From contig CAMWRK010000018.1 in assembly GCA_947176655.1 (NCBI GenBank), positions 1 to 15,768 of the forward strand: DNA of 15,768 bases, in the 5' to 3' direction. Position 1 is the stretch's first letter. Each line of letters opens with the position of its first letter. This DNA is from an uncultured Prevotellaceae bacterium (lineage in GTDB: Bacteria > Bacteroidota > Bacteroidia > Bacteroidales > Bacteroidaceae). Both the position numbers and the translations under genes were made by a program. The notes under the pieces are model-generated. The model saw only the letters and a program-made list of their open reading frames with translations. It did not search any database and was not told where the DNA came from. Positions 1 to 7,690 of this stretch are shown here, piece after piece.

Positions 1-1116
1 GGCCGTGGCGAGGCGCACGCGCCCCTTGCTCACGCCCCAGTCGAAGACGGGCAGCGAGAGGGTGAGGCCCACGACCTCGTTGTCCTGCAGGCGGCTGTAG
101 GCGTCGCCGATGCGGTCGGCCGTGTTGCGCAGTCCCAGTTCGCTGTGGATGGCCAGCCGGATGCCGCGCTGCGCCTTGGCCTGCGCCAGACTCCGCTGCG
201 ACTCGATCAGCGAGAGCTTCTGTGTCATCGGATGGGTGGAGGCCGTCATGGCCCGCCGCATCACCTCGTCCCCGTTCAGGACCAAGTCGGGAATGTTGTC
301 GGGGGCCAGCAGCTCCACATTGTCCCACTTCACGGCCTGCAGGTAGGTGAACAGCATGAAGCGGGCGTCGTCCAGCGAGAGGCGGTCGCGCTTCACGGAC
401 ACGCGGGCGTTGATGGCCGACAGCTCCAGCTGCAGCAGGTCACTCTTCGGCACGGTGCCCAGGGCGAAACGCTTCTTCGTCTGCTCGTAGAGACGCCTGC
501 GCTCCTCAGCGGTGGCCACGGACTGCCTGTAGTCGGACTGGGCGGACAGCACGGAGAAGTAATGGCTCGTCACCGTCACGGCGATGTTCTGCATGGTCTC
601 CAGATACTGCCGCTTGGCACGCTCATAGGCCACCGGTTCCGACTTACCGCGCCACTTCAGGGAGTTGAACGCCCGCAGGGGCTGGTCGTAAATCAGGCGC
701 AGGGGCTGGGTGTTGTAGGTGCGCAGGTCATAGTTGAACTGCTCCAGATGATAGAGATAGGACTGGAGCGACACCGTACCGCCCGTGGGGACGATGTTCT
801 GGCTTACGGACAGCGTGAGCGAGTTGCTCAGCGAGTTGTTCTCGACATAGTTAATGCGTCCATCTTCGTAGTTGCGCACGCTGGTGACCGAGCGGTCATA
901 ATTCAGCAGAGAACCCGACAGCGAGGCCGACGGCAGCAGCTCGGCACGGTAGGAACGGTACGTCCAGTAGCTGCCCAGGAAGGAGAACCGCGCCATCTTC
1001 GCCTCCAGCGAGTGCTCCTGAGCCAGACGGATGGCTTCGGAAAGCGACATGTAGATGCCCGCCCGGGAGGTTTGCGCCAAAAGGAATGTGGCGATGAGAA
1101 GTAGTGGTTTACGCAT
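1..1116 (-). CDS. TolC-family outer-membrane efflux protein (partial, C-terminus beyond the left edge)
   Basis: An open frame of 372 codons runs from ATG at 1116 to the window edge without a stop, so the gene is 3'-truncated; TolC/OEP proteins are usually about 430-500 residues. A signal peptide (MRKPLLLIATFLLAQTSRAG) is followed by the typical OEP opening MSLSEAIRLAQEHS. Long heptad-like helices follow (around residues 160-250, including RLYEQTKKRFALGTVPKSDLLQ, the usual 'R-F-x-x-G-x-x-x-x-x-D' OEP segment). A second OEP half begins near PVFDWGVSKG, where homologs have 'P-[IL]-F-[DN]-x-G'. The family forms trimeric outer-membrane/periplasmic ducts for type I secretion or RND/ABC efflux. The start overlaps the stop of the MauE-like gene by 8 bp, indicating translational coupling. 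GC is clearly higher than in the peptide/propeller genes. An HlyD-like adaptor and an ABC transporter would be expected further left, but this is not visible. Confidence 0.93.
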   Translation of the reverse strand, partial: MRKPLLLIATFLLAQTSRAGIYMSLSEAIRLAQEHSLEAKMARFSFLGSYWTYRSYRAELLPSASLSGSLLNYDRSVTSVRNYEDGRINYVENNSLSNSLTLSVSQNIVPTGGTVSLQSYLYHLEQFNYDLRTYNTQPLRLIYDQPLRAFNSLKWRGKSEPVAYERAKRQYLETMQNIAVTVTSHYFSVLSAQSDYRQSVATAEERRRLYEQTKKRFALGTVPKSDLLQLELSAINARVSVKRDRLSLDDARFMLFTYLQAVKWDNVELLAPDNIPDLVLNGDEVMRRAMTASTHPMTQKLSLIESQRSLAQAKAQRGIRLAIHSELGLRNTADRIGDAYSRLQDNEVVGLTLSLPVFDWGVSKGRVRLATA

Positions 1117-1564
1117 ATGATGAAAAGTGAATTTCATAAAACAGGTTTGTTGCTGCCATACACCAAAGCACCAGAGACTTGATGAACGAGGCTAAAGGCG
1201 TGAAATGTATGAGCTCCCCGAAACATCCGCAGGATTCTATGCGCCCGAGAGGGGAAGGACAGAAATAGTTGTCGCCTGTCAGCCAGACGAAGAACGTCAG
1301 GGCGAGGAAGGCCGCCACGTTGGCCTGACAGCGCAGTGCGGGAACCAGGCAGGCAATGCCGATGAGCAGTTCCGCCAGACACACCATGCCGGCAAGGAAC
1401 AGACCCGAATCCCGCAACCAGCCGCCGAAATAGATGTCGAGATACAGCCTCATCTCGTCAGCGAACACAGGCAGGGACACGGCCTTGGTCACGGCGGACA
1501 GGATGAAGACCCCGCCAAGGCAGTAGGTCATAACCATTCGGATGTTTGGCTTAGGCATATTCAT
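1109..1564 (-). CDS. MauE/DoxX-like redox-associated membrane protein
   Basis: A 151-residue protein with about four hydrophobic helices (near residues 10-30, 56-76, 82-97, 125-143). It carries a cysteine cluster, FCPSPLGRIESCGCFGE (101-117; C102, C112, C114), between helices 3 and 4. This CGCFG motif is typical of the Bacteroidetes MauE/DoxX-like group. MauE itself is needed for disulfide formation in methylamine dehydrogenase, so a role in periplasmic thiol oxidation or reduction is a reasonable inference. Only 2 bp separate it from the upstream Wzy_C gene and it overlaps the tolC-like gene by 8 bp, so it belongs to the same transcript. Two CxxC lipoproteins and cysteine-rich peptides elsewhere in the locus are candidate partners. 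The start could be M1 or M3; M1 is annotated. Confidence 0.85.
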   Translation of the reverse strand: MNMPKPNIRMVMTYCLGGVFILSAVTKAVSLPVFADEMRLYLDIYFGGWLRDSGLFLAGMVCLAELLIGIACLVPALRCQANVAAFLALTFFVWLTGDNYFCPSPLGRIESCGCFGELIHFTPLASFIKSLVLWCMAATNLFYEIHFSSYA

Positions 1565-1566
1565 GT

Positions 1567-3084
1567 TTATGGATTATGGGTTAATGTAATGATCATTTCC
1601 TCCGCCTCCTTCTTCATGTCGCGTGTGGCCGGCGATTCCACCTTCACTTTAAAGTCCGTGATCCTTGTGGCCATATTCAGCATCTTTGTGCTGTCCCTCA
1701 TCGTTTCGTACAGCTTCATACGGCGATAAAGTGGATAGACGCGGTTGGGCACCATGTGGAAGGCGTGGCAGTACAGAGAATCGGCAGTCCCGTACTCTTG
1801 CATGTCTTCGTAATTACGCCCCATCAGGATGTGGAACATGGGGTCAGCACTCAACAAGGTTCCTTGGCGTAGCATGGCATTGCTGTCATTATATTTGCCG
1901 GCATCGCGCAACAGTGAGCCGAAGTTGAACAGGAACTTGGGATTGTCATTCAACTTTGGCAACAACTCGTAGTAATCCTTGATAAAAGCCTCATATTTCA
2001 TATAGGAAAAGCGTTCATACTCCTTCTTTGCCTCGTTCCTTGGTAAGAGTAGAGCGTAGACAGTGACGCCCAGTGCCGTAGCCCCAATGAAGGAGCGCAC
2101 CTTACCTGCACTTACACATTTCTCATCACCCATATTGGCAGCCGTGGCCACAATTACGGCCAGGATTACCACGAACACGGGAATATTGAACGGATAAGAG
2201 AACAGGGAGAACACCAACAGAGCTAACAATCCGTAGAACAACGGATGCCTGGCTCTCCACAATCTCCATGCCGTCAATACCAAGACGATTGCCACTAAGA
2301 CCAGTCCTACGGTTCCTAATTCCACAGCCAACCGCATGGGTTCGCAGAAAGGCATGTCGGCTACGCCCACACTTGGGATGAATGTGGAGGCAGGATGCGC
2401 TGCGAAGTACTCGGCCTGACCTTCTCCTAAAGCATGCAAGTATCCTCCTGCGCCGGTACCCAGCCAGAAATGCTTCATCCAGATGCGGAACGAGACGATA
2501 AACATCAGTAGCCGACTGTCCGCAGACCCTTGCTTCAGGAAATAGAGCGCTACCATAGCCACCGCAGAGCACGCGATCACGACCTTCCAGAACTTCATTA
2601 CATAGGCGCGGTACAGTACGACCATACACACTGCACAGGCCAAGAGTGCCGCACGGCTCCAGGCCGCAGGTAGCACAATGAGCAGTGCCACCGCCGTCCA
2701 GCCAAGGGATTTGCCTCCCTCTTGCTTGTATGTTGCTATAACCACGGCTAACATCACAGCCAGGAAAGCCCCGAAGGGAGCGGGATTGAAGAAATTGCCA
2801 GTCATGGCATACAGATGATGTTCCGACGGGCAAAAGCCCGTCAGTTGCATCAATCCCAATCCCGCTTCCAAACATCCCAAGGCGGCACAGAGGTATGCCA
2901 ATGCTTTATTAGGTATTCGTGCAAGTGGCACACAGCGTAACAGCATGTAAAGCACAATCCATGCGCCCACATGCAGTGCGGTTCCCGCACACGGCGTATG
3001 GCTCACGACCAACACGTTGTCCGCTAAATAGATGACGCACAATGCCACCCACAGGTCTATAGACCCAAAAGCACTCTTTCCCAT
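1567..3084 (-). CDS. O-antigen ligase/polymerase-like (Wzy_C) membrane protein with C-terminal TPR-like tail
   Basis: A 505-residue polytopic protein. About ten to twelve hydrophobic segments fill residues 10-345. The rest (about 350-500) is soluble and helical with TPR-like spacing (FNFGSLLRDAGKYNDSNAMLRQG, then PMFHILMGRNYEDMQEYGTADSLY). Motifs of Bacteroidetes Wzy_C/O-antigen ligase proteins are visible: TGNFFNPAPFGAFLA (95-109), WSRAALLA (142-149), WLGTGAGGY (207-215) and the periplasmic-loop end CEPMRLAVELGTVGL (247-261). The superfamily includes WaaL lipid A-core ligases, Wzy polymerases and PglL/PilO-type protein O-glycosyltransferases. Sequence alone does not say which applies here. 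The start at 3084 lies inside the end of lepB (28-bp overlap) and no later Met fits, so translational coupling to the signal peptidase is likely. No glycosyltransferase or flippase gene is nearby, which argues against an ordinary O-antigen locus. Confidence 0.85.
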   Translation of the reverse strand: MGKSAFGSIDLWVALCVIYLADNVLVVSHTPCAGTALHVGAWIVLYMLLRCVPLARIPNKALAYLCAALGCLEAGLGLMQLTGFCPSEHHLYAMTGNFFNPAPFGAFLAVMLAVVIATYKQEGGKSLGWTAVALLIVLPAAWSRAALLACAVCMVVLYRAYVMKFWKVVIACSAVAMVALYFLKQGSADSRLLMFIVSFRIWMKHFWLGTGAGGYLHALGEGQAEYFAAHPASTFIPSVGVADMPFCEPMRLAVELGTVGLVLVAIVLVLTAWRLWRARHPLFYGLLALLVFSLFSYPFNIPVFVVILAVIVATAANMGDEKCVSAGKVRSFIGATALGVTVYALLLPRNEAKKEYERFSYMKYEAFIKDYYELLPKLNDNPKFLFNFGSLLRDAGKYNDSNAMLRQGTLLSADPMFHILMGRNYEDMQEYGTADSLYCHAFHMVPNRVYPLYRRMKLYETMRDSTKMLNMATRITDFKVKVESPATRDMKKEAEEMIITLTHNP

Positions 3085-3920
3085 TTTATCTTATCCGTTT
3101 CCTTATCCTTGGCATAGCTAATTAACTTCACCACGCCCACGATATAATCCTCGGGAACCAGTCCCCAATAACGCGAGTCCATGGAGTCATGTACATTGTC
3201 TCCGGCCATGAAGTAATAATTGTGCTGCCACGTGTGCCGCCCTACGGGCTTTTCGTCCAGTAAAACGCGGTCGGTGTCCCAGTCCACTGTCACCGTCTTT
3301 CCCGTCTCGTATTCCAACAAGCTTTTGTATATGATGCCCTCCTTTGCCGTCAACGCCATCATGTCACCATTGCGCGGGATGTACAACGGCCCCATGTGCT
3401 TGAACGTCCATCCCACATGCTCGTCGAACGGGTACACGGCCATTCCGGCGGCATCGTAGGCGTCATCGGGCACGGTCTCCAGCCTGTCCTGCTCCGATTG
3501 CAGTCCCAACACCCCCTCATAGTTATTGCAGCGATAGTGCCCATTTACTATGCTCAGCGAATCCCCGGGTAGAGCTATACATCTCTTGCAGTAGACATAG
3601 TTTATCTTGAAGGCGATGCGGTCGCCCACCTGCGGATAGTTGAACACCACGATGTCGTTGTACCGCAGTCTCCTCAACCCTTTCATGCGCATGCTCTTCA
3701 GTTCCTGCCCGCCCTCGCGAAAGTCAAAGTCCGTGTATATCCGTGCCCCCATAATCAACTTGTTCACTACCACCCGGTCACCCGGTACCAACGTGGGTGC
3801 CATGGACCATGTCGGGATGATGAACTGATCGGCAACAAGGGTGCGGACGCCGGCATAGAATAGTACTAATAGCATGAGCACAACCGGCAACAACATTACT
3901 TTATCAAGCAACGGACGCAT
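3057..3920 (-). CDS. lepB: Signal peptidase I (S26A family)
   Basis: A 287-residue protein with one N-terminal membrane anchor (about 7-25). The S26 boxes appear in order: PTWSMAPTLVPGD with catalytic Ser39; VVVNKL (50-55); RYNDIVVFNYP (86-96); CKRCIALPGDSL with the general-base Lys112; and the box E equivalent GDNVHDSMDSRYWG (240-253). Between residues 120 and 235 lies the large beta-rich insert usual in Bacteroidetes enzymes. It cleaves N-terminal signal peptides on the periplasmic side of the inner membrane. The 28-bp overlap with the Wzy_C gene and its place in a peptide-export locus suggest a dedicated peptidase for the small exported peptides upstream, which carry AxA-like sites. That assignment is inference; all catalytic residues are present, so the enzyme should be active. 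Confidence 0.95.
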   Translation of the reverse strand: MRPLLDKVMLLPVVLMLLVLFYAGVRTLVADQFIIPTWSMAPTLVPGDRVVVNKLIMGARIYTDFDFREGGQELKSMRMKGLRRLRYNDIVVFNYPQVGDRIAFKINYVYCKRCIALPGDSLSIVNGHYRCNNYEGVLGLQSEQDRLETVPDDAYDAAGMAVYPFDEHVGWTFKHMGPLYIPRNGDMMALTAKEGIIYKSLLEYETGKTVTVDWDTDRVLLDEKPVGRHTWQHNYYFMAGDNVHDSMDSRYWGLVPEDYIVGVVKLISYAKDKETDKIKWERVLLGL

Positions 3921-4016
3921 GGTTTGTCTACGAAATCTTATTTGATATTATAAAATGTAATCACACTATTTACTGTATGAGGATTGAATAATGTTCATTT
4001 CGTTAGTTCTCAATCT

Positions 4017-5165
4017 TTAAAAATGCTTTAAATAGAACCTGGCAATGATAGGATTGTCGAATTTAGCTTCCGAACAATAAATCTCATAATTACGCAGGTT
4101 CCGACCAGATGGGATCGTCCCTATGCCGAAAATATTTCTCGTCAATACTATCCCGTCTGAGTTGTGCAGGCAGAACATACTTACATTATCTCCGCATTGG
4201 AAAGAAATGGGTGTAAACTGCCACGGTTCTTTCTCCGTAACACCACTATAGCATCTGGTATTGCCGCTCCTCTTGTCGTATATAAAGTATGCGAATGTAT
4301 CGGCATAAGACAGACGACCGGTAATAAAATCTCCGGATTCTGCAATGTTTGCCAATCCATAGATATAATCATCCGCATCATCGGGAAGTTGTTTGTCGTT
4401 TTTGGCCCGGCCAACCATGTTTTCAGGCAGCCTCATACTCGATGGAAAATCCAACTTCAAATATCCCGCACATCCGGCATCGGTAAGAGTCCAGGCCGTG
4501 CAGTTGAGATAGGAGGAATAGATAATGCCATGCGAGAATACGGAAGTGGTTCCTCCGATAACAAATTTGTGTTCTTCCTCAGGGAAATAGCTCTCAGATG
4601 TATTTTGGACATCCGTGAGTGGCGACAGGACAAATCTGTCATCACCCATCGACTCCTCCAGCGGTAAGTCCTTCCGGTCTATAATGATCTTGTCGTTCAA
4701 ACCATAAGCGGCGGCCACCTCACGGGGAAGCGGAATGCAGTCAATATAGGCACCCGTATTGGCGTTAAAAATCAGTTCCTTGGCCAGGTGATTGTCATAG
4801 AGGTACAGACGGTCACTCACGATATTGACGTTTTTAATTTCCACGTATTCGTTTTTCGCACGTCCTCGTTGGTTGATGGAGAAGAGATGATGCCCCTCCA
4901 TGTCGAAACAGTGGATGCCGTTTGACACCACATACAGCCTTTCATTCGCGACCAACAATTGGTCGACCTCGCCGATTTTGCATTTGTCGTTCGTCTCCAG
5001 TTTGATATATGTGACCGAGTCAACAAGGTCTCCCCAGGCCACAGAGTCCTCCACTTTCGTTATATTGGCATGATACAGGAAATCCCACACATCCTTATTA
5101 TTCGGACCGGAACAACTGCACAAGCACAGGAATACCGAAACAACGCCTAAAAGAATATTTTTCAT
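4017..5165 (-). CDS. 6-bladed beta-propeller lipoprotein (propeller 5)
   Basis: A 382-residue lipoprotein: signal peptide with Cys near residues 16-18 (LCLCSCSG). The 6-bladed beta-propeller pattern of Bacteroidales proteins follows, with YIKLETNDKCKIGEVDQL (53-70), LYVVSNGIHCFDMEGHHLFSIN (77-98) and the signature GRAKNEY (101-107). Later blades show repeated strand pairs such as YIYGLANIAESGDF and FAYFIYDKRSG. Propellers of this group are usually surface or periplasmic lipoproteins of unknown ligand. It starts 27 bp after propeller 4 and is the only propeller gene in the array without its own NVEALA gene directly upstream, so it may be a second partner of NVEALA 4 or have lost its peptide. 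Confidence 0.85.
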   Translation of the reverse strand: MKNILLGVVSVFLCLCSCSGPNNKDVWDFLYHANITKVEDSVAWGDLVDSVTYIKLETNDKCKIGEVDQLLVANERLYVVSNGIHCFDMEGHHLFSINQRGRAKNEYVEIKNVNIVSDRLYLYDNHLAKELIFNANTGAYIDCIPLPREVAAAYGLNDKIIIDRKDLPLEESMGDDRFVLSPLTDVQNTSESYFPEEEHKFVIGGTTSVFSHGIIYSSYLNCTAWTLTDAGCAGYLKLDFPSSMRLPENMVGRAKNDKQLPDDADDYIYGLANIAESGDFITGRLSYADTFAYFIYDKRSGNTRCYSGVTEKEPWQFTPISFQCGDNVSMFCLHNSDGIVLTRNIFGIGTIPSGRNLRNYEIYCSEAKFDNPIIARFYLKHF

Positions 5166-5192
5166 TATTTTTGTCTTTATAATACGGAGTGT

Positions 5193-6365
5193 CTAATCGT
5201 TATTTTGATGACTCAGCGTGTAAACTATAATGTAGGGATTTACATTGTTGTAATTCACCTTGTCAATTCTATGTCTTAAAGCCTTCAACTCATTCGGATA
5301 CATTTTGTCAAAGTTGTTGTGTTCATTCCCGCCACGATATAAATCATGAATGTTCGTGGCATCAACTGTACATATAATCATATCCTTAGATGTACCCACT
5401 ACATTTCCGAAGGGCACAGGAAACAATTCCTTTATTCCATCATTCAAAGATACGCATAAAGATTTTTGATTCTTTTTGTCATAAACAGATACATAATACT
5501 GTCCTTGATATACAAAGTAAACAAAGAAATAATCCGGGGTATCCTGTACACGTTGAAAACGTTTTATGTAATTTGCATCCAATTGTATTTGCGTGATAGG
5601 GTCGTCTACAAAAATATTTTCGGATTTGGGATATGCCAGGTCGCCAAAATCAACATCATAGGCTACAGATATCTTTTCATTGTCAAAAAGATAAATTCGA
5701 TAGTCATATTCGGCAATCATATTTATTCCATCCATTGATTTTGAGAATACAGGTATGTCTCTATTGTAACGACTTTCGGTTTCAGAATTTATTTCTACTC
5801 CTGCATCCACAATTTCCAGTTTCTCATTTAGCACAAAAAAGTTGTATGGATAAAACGAATCTTCTGTATAGTTACCCATGTAACCCACATATCCCTTGTC
5901 TGTCTTTTCCATAGCACAAAAGTGCTTGGGAAGCGAAAGTGTCCTTAACAGTTTCTTTCCCATAATATCATATACAAGCAGTTTTTTACTTCCTCGACTA
6001 AGAAGGTATAGCTCTTTTCCCGCCTGATCTATAAAGATGTCATTCAAATCGATGTACTCATTATGTGCATGTCCTTTACGATCTATCACAGATACTTGTG
6101 ATCCCTTATTATCAAGAATGTAAACCTTCATCTGCTCCCCATCCATGATGTAGTAGAAGGAGTTAAAGCATAAAACTTTCCTGACATTTCCTATTACTAT
6201 ATTGGAATCAGGTTGAAATATAGCACATAAGTCAAACATATCTGCCTGGCTTGGAGACACAGCTTCATTGATATCTACCGATAAGGTTTTATTATGAACA
6301 TACGAGGGAGTGCACGCGACTTGGATAACGGAAAAAAATACTAATATATATCTAAAAATCTTCAT
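5193..6365 (-). CDS. 6-bladed beta-propeller lipoprotein (propeller 4)
   Basis: A 390-residue protein with a lipoprotein signal (MKIFRYILVFFSVIQVAC, Cys18). The first blades follow the family pattern: SNIVIGNVRKVLCFNSFYYIM, YILDNKGSQVSVIDRKGHAHNEY and the downstream blade DLNDIFIDQAGKELYLLSRG. G-H-A-H-N-E-Y is this copy's version of the G-x-G-x-x-E-Y signature. Base composition is more AT-rich than the neighbours. It follows NVEALA 4 with a 134-bp gap holding a strong hairpin (6401-6442). Ligand and function are unknown; a receptor, immunity or surface-display partner for the upstream peptide is an inference from the repeated peptide-propeller order. Confidence 0.85.
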   Translation of the reverse strand: MKIFRYILVFFSVIQVACTPSYVHNKTLSVDINEAVSPSQADMFDLCAIFQPDSNIVIGNVRKVLCFNSFYYIMDGEQMKVYILDNKGSQVSVIDRKGHAHNEYIDLNDIFIDQAGKELYLLSRGSKKLLVYDIMGKKLLRTLSLPKHFCAMEKTDKGYVGYMGNYTEDSFYPYNFFVLNEKLEIVDAGVEINSETESRYNRDIPVFSKSMDGINMIAEYDYRIYLFDNEKISVAYDVDFGDLAYPKSENIFVDDPITQIQLDANYIKRFQRVQDTPDYFFVYFVYQGQYYVSVYDKKNQKSLCVSLNDGIKELFPVPFGNVVGTSKDMIICTVDATNIHDLYRGGNEHNNFDKMYPNELKALRHRIDKVNYNNVNPYIIVYTLSHQNND

Positions 6366-6400
6366 GTTGTTAAATCATGTCTTTGGTTTGTTTACGCCTT

Positions 6401-6442
6401 GATTAACTCGAGGAAATGTATTCTTTATTCCCCGAGTTAATC
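6401..6442 (-). other. Intergenic RNA hairpin between NVEALA 4 and propeller 4
   Basis: Arms 6401-6415 and 6428-6442 pair over 15 bp: GATTAACTCG with CGAGTTAATC is perfect, then one G-U pair and four more pairs. The loop is 12 nt. It lies 57 nt after the NVEALA 4 stop. No U-tract follows on the minus strand, so it is not a classic intrinsic terminator. An RNA-stability, processing or partial-attenuation element is more likely. Confidence 0.75.
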
Positions 6443-6499
6443 TATACTAGAAAATATCTTTATACGAAATAATATAAGAGAGATAAGAACTCATCTACA

Positions 6500-6874
6500 T
6501 TATTCTGAGGCTAAAAATGATAATTGTGGGCAATATCTCGGAGAACACATCTGCTTGCCATCAGCAGCACAGTCAGTTTTCCCATCATACGAATATGTGG
6601 CAGTTCCATCCGCGCCTAACTTTATTTTTGCAATCTGAACTCCGGCCAAATACACTTTCATTTCGCCATTGGCCAAACCAGATATTTTATATTCACATTT
6701 ACCATCTGTCCTAATATAAGAGGTTTCGCGATTATCACCTTCACTTAGGGCATCTACATTTTGTATAATAAGTAGTTTATTTGCCTCATTCGACTCTGCC
6801 CAAATACCTTTTTTGCCAATAAAGGTTGCTATTGTCATTGCAACAATACATGATAGTACAATCTTTTTATTCAT
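6500..6874 (-). CDS. NVEALA-family exported cysteine-containing peptide (peptide 4)
   Basis: A 124-residue small protein. The N-terminal hydrophobic signal segment (MNKKIVLSCIVAMTIATF...) has a possible signal-peptidase site after IWA. The conserved block LLIIQNVDALSEGD (34-47) is this copy's NVEAL motif. The C-terminal part has four cysteines (GKCEYK, TDCAAD, MCSPRYC). The motif and layout match the NVEALA domain family of Bacteroidales, whose function is not established. It is the longest of the four copies, with a beta-rich insert (GEMKVYLAGVQIAKIKLGADGTATYSY). The start chosen is the last of three ATGs produced by a 13-bp tandem duplication; the earlier two lead into short closed frames. 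Confidence 0.85.
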   Translation of the reverse strand: MNKKIVLSCIVAMTIATFIGKKGIWAESNEANKLLIIQNVDALSEGDNRETSYIRTDGKCEYKISGLANGEMKVYLAGVQIAKIKLGADGTATYSYDGKTDCAADGKQMCSPRYCPQLSFLASE

Positions 6875-6897
6875 AATTTGTTTTCATAATTTGTTTT
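6872..6897 (-). repeat. 13-bp tandem duplication at the NVEALA 4 translation start
   Basis: Two perfect copies of CATAATTTGTTTT (plus strand; 6872-6884 and 6885-6897), followed by a further CAT at 6898-6900. On the minus strand this places three ATGs 13 nt apart in three different frames. The first ATG opens a 9-codon frame whose TGA overlaps the ATG of the NVEALA 4 gene (ATGA), which could act as a coupled leader peptide. Confidence 0.8.
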
Positions 6898-6934
6898 CAT
6901 GTCTTACTGGAGATGTATCATCCATTGTCCTTTG

Positions 6935-7002
6935 CATAGTATCCTATGAACGAACAAATTTATGGTTATCTTCTCTGCGCCTTATCACAGCACCTCCTTT
7001 CT
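6935..7002 (-). promoter_or_regulatory. Two-box conserved element upstream of NVEALA 4 (copy A)
   Basis: On the minus strand, AGAAAGGAGGTG (complement of 6991-7002) is followed after 42 nt by CATAGGATACTATG (complement of 6935-6948; arms CATAG/CTATG around GATA), then CAATGG. The same boxes with the same 42-nt spacing occur at 9328-9395 upstream of NVEALA 3, while the sequence between the boxes is not conserved. A TAnnTTTG-like -7 box (TAAATTTG, complement of 6955-6962) lies inside but lacks a -33 TTTG. Function unknown. Confidence 0.5.
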
Positions 7003-7041
7003 GTATTATGTTCTGGTTTATACTTATCGGCTTAGCAGCCG

Positions 7042-7593
7042 TCATTGACCTCCCTGAGTTTTCACGGTGTTCAACATCAGTTCCTTCACCTTGTCGTTTC
7101 GGGCAGGATTGCCCACAACGATTACCTTGTTCTCCTTGTTCAGCAAGAAGCTATGCAGTAGCGAAGAGGAGGGCAGGTGGGGATTGGCCGATGAAAAGCT
7201 CCCGTTCCGGACAACCACGCTTAGGAAAGGGTAGGCCTGGCGGTCCAATAAAGTTTTCACGTCCTCCTCTTTTTCTTTCTGCGGTTCAAAAATGAACACG
7301 GTCCTGATTCCGACAGAATCAAGCTCCGCAACGGTTTCTTCGTAGTCGTACATGTGCGAGACAAAGCACGGAGAACAGGATGCCGAATCAATGTATATAA
7401 CCAGTTTGTACGCGGAATCCGCACTGCTATCGTAGGCTGCCCTCTCCCCATTCTCATAGCAGACAGCCCCCTCGCACGATGACAGGTCAATGGGACGGGA
7501 TTGCAGTTTCAGGATGTCGTCAGCAAAGTTCTTTTTCCCGCATGAGGATAGGAGCATTATCACTGAGAGTAGGATGTAAATTGTCGTTTTCAT
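7042..7593 (-). CDS. Thioredoxin-like CxxC lipoprotein (redoxin B)
   Basis: A 183-residue lipoprotein: signal MKTTIYILLSVIMLLSSC, with the lipid-modified Cys18 followed by Gly. A thioredoxin-fold core follows: strand KLVIYIDS, active-site-like CSPC at 73-76 at the head of a helix, and a second strand TVFIFEP (about 98-104). The end motif NKVIVVGNPARNDKV (153-169) resembles Bacteroidales redoxin lipoproteins that lack the full TlpA length. C40 and C45 form an extra pair (SSCEGAVC). A role in reducing or forming disulfides of exported proteins, probably with the MauE-like membrane protein, is inferred. It is a close paralog of redoxin A at 9425-9970 (about 131 of 180 positions identical by hand count). 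It lies between propeller 3 and NVEALA 4. Confidence 0.82.
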   Translation of the reverse strand: MKTTIYILLSVIMLLSSCGKKNFADDILKLQSRPIDLSSCEGAVCYENGERAAYDSSADSAYKLVIYIDSASCSPCFVSHMYDYEETVAELDSVGIRTVFIFEPQKEKEEDVKTLLDRQAYPFLSVVVRNGSFSSANPHLPSSSLLHSFLLNKENKVIVVGNPARNDKVKELMLNTVKTQGGQ

Positions 7594-7690
7594 GATTCAA
7601 ACAAAATCAGTTTATATCATTCAACTTATTTTTCATTTAGACGGTTTCTGTCTTGTTCGGGCGAATGTTGTTCTCTTCAATAAGCTTTAT

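Noticed and set aside
145..1104. A 319-codon plus-strand open frame rich in Gln, His, Arg and Val
   Set aside because: It is the antisense shadow of the GC-rich TolC-family gene, which has clear family motifs in the other frame; the plus-strand protein is low-complexity and has no domain or signal I recognise.
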